In this document: piece by piece, positions 32,909-42,950 of the stretch
How positions within the stretch are numbered: the first letter of the stretch is position 1
How the letters are laid out: every line of letters starts with the position of its first letter
From: Trichomonas vaginalis G3
Lineage: Eukaryota; Parabasalia; Trichomonadida; Trichomonadidae
Reading direction: 5' to 3'
Length of the DNA stretch: 64,000 bases
NCBI RefSeq assembly: GCF_026262505.1
Contig: NC_067208.1
Coordinates: forward strand, 11,479,962 to 11,543,961
Made by a program: the position numbers and the translations under genes
The notes under the pieces: generated by a model
Told to the model about the DNA's origin: nothing
The model's input: the letters and a program-made list of their open reading frames with translations, nothing else
The model's database searches: none

Positions 32909-33433
32909 ATGAAGAATGCTCATGTTCGCAAGCATAATTTCGTTTTGACAGATGGCGAGAAGCAGGAATTGAGGAAAGCCTTCAACCTTTTTGATAAAAA
33001 TGGTGGAGGTACAATTGCACCTGATGAAGTTAGAGTTGCCTTGAGAGTTCTTGGCTTTAATCCAACCCTCGATGAACTTCACGCCATGATAAAAGATATT
33101 GAAGCCAGAGAAACAAGTGGACCTAAAGATGATGGTATTAACTTTAACGAATTTACTCAGATTATTCTTGAAAAAATAAACGAACCACAGACACAAGCAC
33201 AACTTGTTAGATCATTCAATAACTTAGATATTGATTCAGATAATACCATTTCCCTTGATGATCTTACACATGTTGCACAAGAACTCGGTGAAGACTTGTC
33301 ACCTGATGAATTAGGGGAAATAATCATGACTGTTAGAGGTTGTGCCAATGATTTCAATATTCACACTACAAATGTTGGCGCAATTTCTCAAACAGAATTT
33401 ATCAATGCAATTAACCATAGTCTTGATAATTAA
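32909..33433 (+). CDS. Centrin/caltractin-like EF-hand protein
   Basis: 174 residues with four EF-hand units. The first loop, DKNGGGTIAPDE (about 29-40), and the third, DIDSDNTISLDD (about 108-119), look able to bind calcium. The second (KDDGINFNEF) and fourth (NVGAISQTEF) keep the helix pattern but not a full ligand set. The opening LTDGEKQELRKAFNLFDKNG is the centrin family form. Centrins act at basal bodies and contractile fibres, and calmodulin-like proteins are the alternative. The initiator at 32882 lies just upstream. Confidence 0.9.
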   Translation: MKNAHVRKHNFVLTDGEKQELRKAFNLFDKNGGGTIAPDEVRVALRVLGFNPTLDELHAMIKDIEARETSGPKDDGINFNEFTQIILEKINEPQTQAQLVRSFNNLDIDSDNTISLDDLTHVAQELGEDLSPDELGEIIMTVRGCANDFNIHTTNVGAISQTEFINAINHSLDN

Positions 33434-33586
33434 CTAAACTGTTTGTAATATTTAAATTCAAAATTACTATGTTTTGCATAATAACTCTTCATGATATTCA
33501 AAATATATTTAATATAAATTTTCATATAAGTTAATGGTAATTTTGAAAAATATTTTGCTTAATTACATACAAATACAAACAAATAT

Positions 33587-34576
33587 TTAGTTGCGGGAAG
33601 AATTCCCCATTTTCATAATAGCATTTTCAATAATTCTCTTTTCTTCAAGCTCCTTCTGTCTTTTTTCGGCTAGTTCTCTTTCTATTTTGGCTAAACGCTC
33701 TGCTTCTCTTCTAACTTTTTGTCTTGCTGCAGATTCTCTTCTTCTTTCGATTTGCTGAGAAACTTGTGCTGCTATATGTTGCTTTAGCCATCTATCAGCA
33801 GCTCTTTCTTGCATCTTTTGAACTTTTTGATATTGAATTTCCATCGCTCTTCGTTCGGCTTCTTCATTTCGCTGAATCTTATTCATGCAATGCATTTGGT
33901 ACTCAGACATTTGTAAAGAGCGTCTATTCGCAACAATAGCGACTTTTTGTTGCTCTGCAATGCATTTTTCACAGGCGCGTTGGTAATTCGCTGCAGAATT
34001 GTTATATAAAGTTTCTCTAGTTTTCTGATCTTTCTCTTCTATCTTTTTTTGCAAATCTTCTGCCGCTTTTTGCCTTTTTTGTTCAACTAACATCGATCGA
34101 GTTCTTTTTCCGATTTCATTCTCAATTTTTGCTTGAATTGGAACAGACTCGTTAGTAGAACTAGATGATTGCGTAAGAGGAGGTAGTTTAGAAGGTTCTG
34201 GTTTGGGTTTAGTTTTTTTCTTTTTTGTTTTCTTAGATTTTTTGGAAGAAGCAGTTGGAACGCCATGAAATAGAGCACTAACTTCTATTTCAGACTTTTT
34301 AGATTCTCCTGTCGATTCTGAATCCCCAACAATTGGAGATTCATATCCTGTTAAAGGAAAAGTATTAGGATTTGCTTCTGTAGAACTTGTAGATTGAACT
34401 TCTGCTTGATCTTCTGATTCGGGTTTAATAACTTCTTGCTCTACAAATAACGGAGATTCTGTTGGCAGTGGTGGATTTTCGTCATTAAATTCTGGTTCAT
34501 TTGTTGTTTCTTCTTCATTATTAGTTTCTTGTTCATTAGATTCGATGTCAGGAGCTTGTTTGACATCAGAATCCAT
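33587..34576 (-). CDS. Acidic/coiled-coil protein, unknown
   Basis: 329 residues. The N-terminal 100 are acidic and rich in Glu, Asn, Thr and Pro; a Lys cluster (KKSKKTKKKKTKPKP) lies near residue 115. Residues about 165-325 form a long, continuous, highly charged coiled coil with Arg/Glu/Gln heptads. No signal peptide, membrane segment or catalytic motif. The ATG at 34576 follows TTTTCAATTGTA, an initiator-like context. It stands among cytoskeletal genes (dynein-like, centrin), so a cytoskeletal linker is a guess only. Confidence 0.75.
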   Translation of the reverse strand: MDSDVKQAPDIESNEQETNNEEETTNEPEFNDENPPLPTESPLFVEQEVIKPESEDQAEVQSTSSTEANPNTFPLTGYESPIVGDSESTGESKKSEIEVSALFHGVPTASSKKSKKTKKKKTKPKPEPSKLPPLTQSSSSTNESVPIQAKIENEIGKRTRSMLVEQKRQKAAEDLQKKIEEKDQKTRETLYNNSAANYQRACEKCIAEQQKVAIVANRRSLQMSEYQMHCMNKIQRNEEAERRAMEIQYQKVQKMQERAADRWLKQHIAAQVSQQIERRRESAARQKVRREAERLAKIERELAEKRQKELEEKRIIENAIMKMGNSSRN

Positions 34577-34861
34577 TACAATTGAAAATTATTCGTTATT
34601 TCAAAAATTTTAGAAATCTTTTGGAAAACTATCTGATTATTTTACTGGAAATAAAAGTGTGCCCTAAATCAGTAATAAATCCTCAGAGAAATTGCTAATT
34701 TGAAGTAAATTTAATTTGGTTTTATTGTTTTGCTTCTTCCATTTTAAAAAAGGCTATGAATTTAAAAATGTAAAATCATAGGTATTTAAAAATGTATAAA
34801 GAATTTAAATGTATTTTGATAAAATAGACAATGAAAAATAAAAAAAAATATTAATATCAGA

Positions 34862-36049
34862 TTACTTTTGAGCTGGAGCCGGAGCTGCTGCTGGTTGTGC
34901 TGCTGGCTGTGCTGCAGGCTGTTCAGCTGGTTTAGCTGGTGGTAGAGGTTTTTGAGCTGGAGGTGGAGCCATTCCTTGTGGAGCAGGAGCGGCTGCAGGT
35001 TTATCACCAGCCTTTGATGGAGATGCTGGCGGATTTTCTTGATCTTCAGGATTATCTAATTCATTTTCCTCATCAGAAGATCTTTCGAGTAATTTCTGGT
35101 TATCTGGAAGGCGCTTTGCACGAATTGATCCGAGGATAACACCAAGGATTGAAAGAACGAAGAAGAAGGCAACAACACCGATAATTATATAAGCTTCAGT
35201 TCCTAATTTAACAGATGTGAGGGTTGTTGCTGGAGCTGTTGTGAAAGTACAGTGTATGCAGCTTCCATTATTTGTTACTGAGTTAGTTTTGTTATTTTCT
35301 ATGTAAATACAGGCAGGTCCAATTGTAATATTTGTTTGGTCATCGCCAACGAATGGATTTTCATTGCAATAGCATCCATTTTTGAATTCGATATGTGTTT
35401 GTGTGGAAAGTCTCTTTACTTTGTATGCATTACCGAGGAATGTTACATAATTGAAAAGAATGTTATTTGCTGATTGGATGAAAATTCTATAGCTGCCATC
35501 TTTAGGCTCTTTAAATGTCGTTCTGTTAATCGTTGCGTTTTTAAGATGGAGGAAGAGATCTGATCCAGCTAAAGCTGAATTATTAGAAAATGCACTTAAT
35601 TTAACTTCTAAACTGATTTGTGTTCCAGCAACGTAGATAGAACCACCCATTAAAGCAGTGTTGCTGGTAAATGTGCAATTATCAACTAAGCCTGTGAAAG
35701 CTGTAGAGCCTACTACTTCGATGGCTCCACCGAAGAAATCTGAAGTAAGGTTAGTAAAGTTATAATATGTTTCATTAAACTCTGAACTAAAAGATTGTCT
35801 TTCTTGGTTTCGTGTTGTTGTTGTGGCTTTATCAAATACTAAAGGCGAATTTAAGAATCTTGAAAATGAAGATGATACAATTGATGCACTGCCGATCGAT
35901 GAATAGAAATTAGCAAAAGAAGATGTGAATTTATTGGCAAAAATACTGTTCAATGTCAATTTCTTCGGAAGGGACGATTCCGTGAATGTAAGGAATGGTG
36001 ATTTGTATGCTTTATTGGCGAGGACAAGCGAAGAAATAGTAAGGTTCAT
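34862..36049 (-). pseudogene. Pmp-like surface protein, 5'-truncated
   Basis: 395 residues remain. The ectodomain shows the short repeats of chlamydial-type polymorphic membrane proteins that are abundant in T. vaginalis: FFGGAI, GGSIYV, and FxxN forms such as CTFTSNTA and FSNNSA, with many Asn glycosylation sites. A membrane segment (about residues 282-305, IIIGVVAFFFVLSILGVILG) is followed by a cytoplasmic tail with an acidic patch and a Pro/Ala/Gln-rich end (PAAQPAAQPAAAPAPAQ). There is no signal peptide, and the frame stays open upstream of the first ATG into the hairpin-array element at 36056. The gene has therefore lost its start and signal sequence, and no 5' part was found beyond the element. 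Confidence 0.75.
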
Positions 36050-36055
36050 ATTCTC

Positions 36056-37139
36056 GTAAACGAAAAAGAGGATTTGACGCAGTCAAATCTTCTCTCTCTC
36101 AAAAAGTGGACTTTACATGGCAAATTTCAAATGCATGTAAGGTCCACTTTGATCAGTTCAGGATGGAATTGGAGGCCATGAGGTACTGACATTGCATCAG
36201 TATCTCATAGCCTCCAATCCCTTCAAAAAATGGGAGAAACTTTGGTCGAATAATTTAACATTCGCCAAAGTTTCTCCCATAATTAATGAGAATGAAAGGG
36301 TAAGAGGCATATAGGGTCACTATATACCTCTTACCCTTTCATTTTCATTTGGAGGTCAACAAACCCGGAGTTAATTGCAAACAATTAACTCCAAATTTGT
36401 TTATGTTAAGGAAGGAATTGGAGGTAAGAGGTACATAGTATGAATATGTACCTCTTACCCTGCAATTCCTTCTAGAAAGTTCCAAAACTTTGGGTTAATT
36501 GCAAACTATTAACCCAAAGTTTTGGAACTTTCAAGTGGAGATGGAAGGCTTTGGGTATATATTAATACAATATACCTCAAAGCCTTCCATCTCCACTACA
36601 AATGGGAGAAACTTTGTCCGAATAGTTTAACATTCGGACAAAGTTTCTCCCATTTCAATGTAATTGCTACCTGTGAGGTACTGACTTGAAGTCAGTGCTT
36701 CACAGGTAGCAATATCCAAAAATTTAAAAACATTTTATCAGTTCGTTAGAGAACTAGAGCCTCCTAGGTACTGAACCAGAATCAGTGCCTAGGGGACTCT
36801 AGTGATCTATATAAATCTGAGAAACTTTGAGGAAATTGTTCGACATTTCCTCAAAGTTTCTCAGCAATTTAGAGGAATGTTCGTTATCGTGTATAAAATA
36901 TAATAACATGATAACAAACATTCCCCGCTAAAAGATGTAAAATCTTATAAGAAATAATTGCAAAAGAATAACAAATTGCAACAAATTTTATATGAAACTG
37001 AACCTTATGAGGTAGTGATTCAAGATCACCGCCTCATAAGATTCAGTTTCAATCTCAAGTATCTCAAAAGTAAGGCTCTATTTTTTGCCATGTAAAGTGT
37101 CACTTTTTCTGTCAAACTGTTTTTATCGTTTTCGTTTAC
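36056..37139. mobile_element. Hairpin-array element, 1.1 kb
   Basis: The outer ends are GTAAACGAAAA and its inverse TTTTCGTTTAC. Inside them is a second inverted pair (AAAAAGTG..ACTTTACATGGCAAA against TTTGCCATGTAAAGTGTCAC). Between them lie about 15 separate hairpins of 45-60 bp, almost without spacers, at roughly 36068, 36102, 36165, 36230, 36291, 36358, 36411, 36476, 36535, 36602, 36663, 36753, 36818, 36872 and 36994. Two apex types alternate: one with GAGGTACTGA...TCAGTRCCTC or GGTATA, one with GAAACTTTG..AATTTAACATT or GTTAATTGCAAAC. No gene and no clear target duplication. A terminal fragment of a related element is at 6246-6414. It truncates the Pmp-like gene. Confidence 0.8.
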
Positions 37140-37908
37140 AACAATATATTTATTTTAATTTTATTTTTGTAAACCTAATAAAATTCTTTTTATTGCTTTT
37201 TAAAACCGGGGGTGCAAAAAAATTCCGCAATTGCTAAATGACATCTAAACACTATTTTATTCATATTTTTTATATCACTTTTCAATGCTGAACCCAGAAT
37301 TACATTTGCCAACATCGCGTTTCTCAGTTTGTCACCGCGCATTAACAAATACATCATACGGTTCGCATAGATGTTGATATACCTTTTAATAATTCTATGG
37401 AAATCAACTTAATTCTATTGGTCGAAGTAAATCTTCCTAAAAACCGCTCGCCAATCAACCTATTTACTATGCCAGCTAGGTATATATGTTTACGCGCTTG
37501 CTGTATGTATGCCATAATCACTTTGAGGTTAAAATCATATATTATGTCATTATCAAATATATAACAATCTGAGATTAAGTAAATATTTGTATTTGGAGAA
37601 TGAGCTATAACTATTAAGAATCTTCATTGAAATTTTTTATTCAATTAAAATATATCTGTTTTTATGATGTTTAGAGAGATAAACCACTTATCAAGCTCAA
37701 TAATTAATTAGGTTTCTGGTTAAGGCCTCGTTCAACAGAGTTATCAAATATTTTATTCAAAAATCTTCATTATTTTCAATAGGATATATGATTATTCGCT
37801 GTATGTGTACTTACTACATCCATATTGGCTAAATCCAAGTAACGGATTTTTAAATTTGTTGGAGAATAGCAATCCGATACTGACTTTTTTGAACTAAAAT
37901 TTTCAATT
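37140..37908. other. Intergenic, no gene seen
   Basis: AT-rich spacer. No reading frame, RNA or repeat is supported. TTTTCAATT directly precedes the next ATG and may be its initiator. Confidence 0.5.
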
Positions 37909-40245
37909 ATGGATTTGCCTTCATGGGCTAGTTTTTGTAAGATAAAAGTTGTATATAAGAATATACAATCCTTGGTATCATATATATCTATAAAGGATTT
38001 TGAAGTTTCCGAACTCATTCAGTTTATATCAGATGAAATTAACATCAAAGGTCAATTTCAGCTCTTTTTGCGAACACCGAATACAATTTTGAATATCGAA
38101 AGTGGGCATATCACTGATTTACTTGAACACATTGCAATAATTCCATCTGGTTCATTCGAATTACAGAAAATCGAAACATTTTTAGAACTCAGAGACACAA
38201 TTTTATATCCAATTAATACATTTACTATTCCAATTTGCACATTTCAAGGTGAATTTGTTATGGACTATACCGTTAATTTACATACTCCAATTAGAATCAT
38301 AGATATTTGCTATTCACTTTCAAATATGTTCGATGTAGATAGTGATCAATTCATTCCTTCTACATATACAGGTGAAAAGATCATAGAAACAATGCCGATT
38401 AATTTAATTTTGCAAAACAAAGTTTATATTGCTGCAAATCTAGAGAAAAATCATCTAAAATCAGCAAGAAAACGTGCAAATGTCGTTACAGAAATACTTA
38501 AAAACGAAGAACTTTACTTGAAATCATTAAACTTGATAATGCAGTATATAATACCATTTATCAATAAATATTCGATACTTAACACCAGAGTTGAAACAAT
38601 CTTTGAGTCATTCTACATGACAGCAATGATTATTCATCAAGATTCATTAAAAGCTTTCCAAGAAAATGGAACTTCTTTCTTTTCTACGTATGGAACAGCT
38701 CTTCTAAAGTTAGCAATGGATCTCAACTCATATAATGATTACGTTTCTATATTTCCTTCATTAAAAGATGCAATTGTTACTCAAAGAGAAAAGAATCCAC
38801 AATTTGCTGCTGAATATGCTAAAATTGAAGCAATCCCTGAACTCAATGGCTTAGAAATTATATCATTATTGGTCAGACCTGTTCAAAGAGCTCCAAATTA
38901 CAGATCTCATATTCTAAGACTGATTGAAGCAACTCCTCCAGGTCATCCAGACTACTCAGCGCTATTCATTGCTCTAGAGAAGATGAATGATACACGAAGA
39001 CAGCAAGATAAATGTGAACAAGAAGAAAATTCAGAATTTAATTTGCAAAAAGAGCTTCCTGGATACAAACTCCCTGATAACGAGTTCTATGTAGACTCTT
39101 ACAAGGTCACATCTGCTGTTGGTGCTAACAAAATCTTTGTTTTGTCAAGTAATTGGTTCAGAATTTTAAGTCCGAGTTACGCTGACATCTACAAATTCGA
39201 ATACATAGACACAAATGTCAGACGCGTTGGATCATCAGTGTTTATTTCTCATCCAACAATAAAGAAACCAATAAAATACATTTTCGAACAAGAAAAGTTC
39301 GCAAAAGAGTTTGATGACGTTATGCAAGAAACTTCTCAATGGAATGGTCGTATGAACTCTGCTCATGAGCCAGGTTTGAAATGGAAAAAGCTTTCAATTG
39401 CTCCAATGAAAATTCAGAGGGCTTCGGCGGTTTTTCTCAATGAAAAATTTTACGTCATCGGAGGTCGTGATGAATGTGGTATTGTCTCGAATAAAATGAT
39501 GATTTTTGATGGACAATCATGGGCGGTTGAGGAACTTCCCTTCCCTGCACGTCACGATTTAGTATCGTATTCCGAAGGACAAGCATTGTACATGTACGGT
39601 GGTGAAGGACCGTCTGGACAATTATCCGACTTCTGGGTCTATCAAGAAGGAGAATGGAAAGAATTACCTGGAATTCCGGAACTTTGCGGTTCTGGCTTAG
39701 CCATGTGCGGGTGGCATGGAACAGGCTTGATTCTTAGTGGTGGAAGTCCATTCAAGACTTACTACTTTGACTTTGAGAAGCAAGAATGGTCACGAATTTG
39801 CGAAAAATCTCCAATCCCTGACTTAAAGTTCCATTCTATGCACGAGCTTAACAGAAGAGTATATATCGTAGGTGGAAATGACAATTCAACTACCTACGTT
39901 ATGACTTCTTTAGCCCTTGGCTGGATAGAATTTAATATTCTTGGAATCGAACCAACACCGAGAATTGGACATAGCTTATTTGTTGCTAAAGAGCACATCT
40001 GGCTCTTTGGCGGTGCAGGAAGCTCTATTCCTTTCTGTTTGGCACCAGTTGGACAGTGGTTTGTGTTTAAGAATGAATATCAGTTCCCCAAATCGATATC
40101 ATTTGCATCAGTAGCTATATCTGATAATAATATATACGTATTTGGAGGAAGAACTGATGATGGAATCTCAGATCAGTTGTATACACTCGAATTTTTGAGA
40201 ACTAATGTAATTGACAGTGATTACCTGCAATCTGTTTGTAATTAG
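37909..40245 (+). CDS. RhoGEF (DH-PH) protein with kelch repeats
   Basis: 778 residues. An N-terminal region of about 180 residues resembles a ubiquitin- or RBD-like fold and is unassigned. A DH domain spans about 185-360: first conserved region near ANVVTEILKNEELYLKSL, third at LLVRPVQRAPNYRSHILRL with the expected P-x-QR and Thr-Pro-x-x-H-x-D pattern. A PH-like stretch follows at about 380-470 (SYKVTSAVGANKIFVLS). Then come about five kelch blades at 490-770 (FYVIGGRDECG, LYMYGGEGPSG, VYIVGGNDNS, IWLFGGAGSS, IYVFGGRTDDG). It should load GTP on Rho/Rac GTPases and couple them to the actin cytoskeleton, with the propeller as a scaffold. The frame is intact. Confidence 0.9.
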   Translation: MDLPSWASFCKIKVVYKNIQSLVSYISIKDFEVSELIQFISDEINIKGQFQLFLRTPNTILNIESGHITDLLEHIAIIPSGSFELQKIETFLELRDTILYPINTFTIPICTFQGEFVMDYTVNLHTPIRIIDICYSLSNMFDVDSDQFIPSTYTGEKIIETMPINLILQNKVYIAANLEKNHLKSARKRANVVTEILKNEELYLKSLNLIMQYIIPFINKYSILNTRVETIFESFYMTAMIIHQDSLKAFQENGTSFFSTYGTALLKLAMDLNSYNDYVSIFPSLKDAIVTQREKNPQFAAEYAKIEAIPELNGLEIISLLVRPVQRAPNYRSHILRLIEATPPGHPDYSALFIALEKMNDTRRQQDKCEQEENSEFNLQKELPGYKLPDNEFYVDSYKVTSAVGANKIFVLSSNWFRILSPSYADIYKFEYIDTNVRRVGSSVFISHPTIKKPIKYIFEQEKFAKEFDDVMQETSQWNGRMNSAHEPGLKWKKLSIAPMKIQRASAVFLNEKFYVIGGRDECGIVSNKMMIFDGQSWAVEELPFPARHDLVSYSEGQALYMYGGEGPSGQLSDFWVYQEGEWKELPGIPELCGSGLAMCGWHGTGLILSGGSPFKTYYFDFEKQEWSRICEKSPIPDLKFHSMHELNRRVYIVGGNDNSTTYVMTSLALGWIEFNILGIEPTPRIGHSLFVAKEHIWLFGGAGSSIPFCLAPVGQWFVFKNEYQFPKSISFASVAISDNNIYVFGGRTDDGISDQLYTLEFLRTNVIDSDYLQSVCN

Positions 40246-41089
40246 TGTACTATATGTATGCTTTCAGTTCTTTTATAGAATAAAATTATGTTATTTCTTT
40301 CTTTTCAATTTGTATTGCGTTTAAGCTATCATGAAAGGATTTATTGAGATGGAAATTATATACTTGTACTTTCATGTATATAAATTATCGTTTGATTTTG
40401 GTTGAAAAACAAAATATTATTATTTTTAAAGCCAAAGCATCTGGAGAATTGGTATGTTCGGCATACACTTTTGATTTCTCTTATAAATTTCTATATGTCT
40501 AGCTCAAAGCAAGGTTTTTTCGTATGAAATATTTGAAATGACGGTAAACTTGTAAGCGTAATATAATTTAGTATTAAATATATCTATGTAATGCTAAGCA
40601 AATTCAAAGTTTAGTTAAACATTCATATGGGAAGACATCCTAAAGGATAGATGAAATTTGATTGAATGTCACTTTTAACGATAATTCAGCATCGTTTAAA
40701 CTAACCCCATCGTTCATAAAAATTAACTGCATAATATGAGTGTTTAAAATATACGGTATTTTACCGGATCTGACAAGAGTTCAATGCTTTTTAAAAAAAA
40801 CACTACAGAATACCTATATGTATAAATTGTAATCTGACCACTCTTGTGAACTTACTCTCTCAAATTAAATGGGTTAATTTTATCGTTCTCAATTTTTGAG
40901 AGAGGAATAATTTAATAGTTTTTGTCAAAAGTATTGGAAACATTATTTTATGCATTAATTTAAATTTTCCAAAATTGAATGATAAATCATTTTCATGAGG
41001 AAAGATTTGAAATTCACTAATTATCAAAATTAGCCACTATTAGGGAAATATTGCCGATCATAAATTGAGAGTGGATTTTACATTTTCAA
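40246..41089. other. Intergenic, no gene seen
   Basis: AT-rich spacer between two plus-strand genes. It includes a TGTCACTTTTAA motif at 40667 and a weak CTCTCTCAAATT/AATTTTTGAGAGAG inverted repeat near 40856-40905. No gene supported. Confidence 0.5.
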
Positions 41090-41096
41090 TCATTTA
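41088..41096 (+). promoter_or_regulatory. Initiator-like element of the antiporter gene
   Basis: TCATTTA at 41090-41096 fits the trichomonad initiator TCA(+1)Y(T/A). The predicted start at 41092 would give an 8-nt leader before ATG 41100, within the short range known for this organism. Confidence 0.5.
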
Positions 41097-41099
41097 AAA

Positions 41100-42950
41100 A
41101 TGACCAACAACACTCCTCTTATTGACAATGTTCAGCTGAATAATTACACAGTACAACCAGATGACGACACCAGTGAAGTATCTAGTGTTCATATTGATAC
41201 AGATGAAATCCCTCACGTCATGGGTTATCGTCCAACTCCACCAAGAACAGACTTAAATCTTCCAACAATTGAAGCTCTCGAGTCATTCAAGAAGCATAGG
41301 ACATGCTCTGTTGGAAATATTCTTTGGACATTATTCTTTGGTTGGTGGGTAAGTTTATCCTTTGTTATTTTAAGTCTTTTCTTCTTTATTACTATAGTAT
41401 TCTACAAACATGGCTTATTCTGTCTTAGAGCAGCATGGTTTGTCTTGTATCCATTTGGAAAAATCGCGTATTCAAAGGAAACAACGAAATCAAACATTTT
41501 TGCTAAGATTTTATGGTATCTATTACTTCCAATTTATGGTACAACCACACTTGCGTCCGCTGCATGCTCTTGGGAGCTTGTTTACTTCATTCCAATGGCG
41601 AAAACAATGTTTAAGTTGTTAAAGCTTGCACTTGTCGAGAATCCTGCCGACATATACTTTGCACCATCTACAGAAAAGAAGACTGGCATCCCTTTAATCC
41701 TTTGCAATACCTCAGGATCCTGGTTTTATTTCAAATTCACGATTTACGGCTTCGATGTTATCTATATCAACTTCATGCCATTCGTATTCTTAGCCCTACT
41801 TGTCGGTTTCGTCAATTTCGGACATACCGGCCTTGGAGATCCAGTACTTGGAAGTGTATTTGCATTATTAGGTGCAACACCTGCAGCATACTTCATCGGT
41901 GTGTGCGTAGATGATCTTTCCAAGCATCTTGGTATTATCATTGGCTCAATTCTCTGTTCAGTTTTCCTTTCATCCATCGAATTATTACTTTACTACTTTT
42001 CTCTTCGAAAGGGACTTGTCGACATCACACGTGCAGCCATTACAGGAGCTTTCCTTATGAACTTGCTCATTATTCCTGGTGTTGCCATGTTTGCAGCCGG
42101 ATTAAAGTGGAAAGAGACAGTTCTCAACAAGAAAGCACAATCCATTGGTGGCTACTTCCTTCTTCTTGCCATTATATCTGTTCTTTTCCCTTCAATCTTC
42201 TACCACATCCACGGCGGAACTGATTACAACTGCAATCAGTGCGAAATTAACGGTACAGAGCCAGGAAATCAAACAATTCAATGCAAATACTGTATATCAC
42301 GTGATTTAAAGAGAATCTATGATGATCCAATCTACAAACTCTATGCAGCTCCTCTTATGTATATCACTACATTATTAATGCCAGTTATTTTCATTATTTC
42401 TGTTGTTTTCTCTGTGAGAACACACGCGCACATCTACAAAGTTGATCACGTAGAAGAAAACTCAGGAGGAATGTCCCAATTGGCTGCAATTATTATTTTG
42501 GCACTTTCCACTGTCACGTTTTCTTTAATGGCTCATGTTATGACAGAAAAGATTCCAGAAGCATTGGAGAAGATGCATTTCTCAGAGAGATTTGTCGGTC
42601 TCATCTTCTACACGTTGATTCCAAACGCCGCTGAGTACATGAACGCAATTAAGTTTGCTTTGAATGGAAATATCGGTTTGTCAATGGAAATTGGAAACCA
42701 GGGAGCTATTTTGACCGCTCTCTTGGAAATGCCCGCTCTGATGCTCATTTCTCTTATTTTGTTTAAGACAAAAGTGACAGATGTAATGTTTACAATGATT
42801 TTCCCTGTCATTGACATTGCAAGTATTGTTGTAGCTGTATTCCTTAGGAACGCTATTCTAATGGAAAAGAGAATCAACTATTCCACTGGTCTCTCTTTCC
42901 TTATTATTTTCTTATTAATTTCAGTTGTGTATTACTTCGAAAAATTCTAA
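41100..42950 (+). CDS. CAX-type vacuolar cation/H+ antiporter
   Basis: 616 residues with about 13 hydrophobic segments. A cytosolic N-terminus of about 75 residues and extra N-terminal membrane helices resemble the fungal Vnx1 type. The first alpha-repeat lies near residues 265-330 (VDDLSKHLGIIIG, then SSIELLLYYFSLRKGLVD, then the ITGAFLMNLLIIPG signature). The second lies near 495-550 (ERFVGLIFYTLIPNAAEYMN, then GNQGAILTALLEMP). A loop near 375-405 carries CxxC pairs. CAX proteins exchange H+ for Ca2+ or monovalent cations at acidic compartments. The usual Gly-Asn before the first repeat's Glu reads Ser-Ser here, and the second reads Pro-Asn-Ala-Ala-Glu. Stop TAA overlaps TAAA, the usual poly(A) context. 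Confidence 0.85.
   Translation: MTNNTPLIDNVQLNNYTVQPDDDTSEVSSVHIDTDEIPHVMGYRPTPPRTDLNLPTIEALESFKKHRTCSVGNILWTLFFGWWVSLSFVILSLFFFITIVFYKHGLFCLRAAWFVLYPFGKIAYSKETTKSNIFAKILWYLLLPIYGTTTLASAACSWELVYFIPMAKTMFKLLKLALVENPADIYFAPSTEKKTGIPLILCNTSGSWFYFKFTIYGFDVIYINFMPFVFLALLVGFVNFGHTGLGDPVLGSVFALLGATPAAYFIGVCVDDLSKHLGIIIGSILCSVFLSSIELLLYYFSLRKGLVDITRAAITGAFLMNLLIIPGVAMFAAGLKWKETVLNKKAQSIGGYFLLLAIISVLFPSIFYHIHGGTDYNCNQCEINGTEPGNQTIQCKYCISRDLKRIYDDPIYKLYAAPLMYITTLLMPVIFIISVVFSVRTHAHIYKVDHVEENSGGMSQLAAIIILALSTVTFSLMAHVMTEKIPEALEKMHFSERFVGLIFYTLIPNAAEYMNAIKFALNGNIGLSMEIGNQGAILTALLEMPALMLISLILFKTKVTDVMFTMIFPVIDIASIVVAVFLRNAILMEKRINYSTGLSFLIIFLLISVVYYFEKF

Noticed and set aside
36056-37139. CRISPR-like array
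   Set aside because: Hairpins vary in length and sequence, there is no constant direct repeat or spacer pattern, and the genome is eukaryotic.
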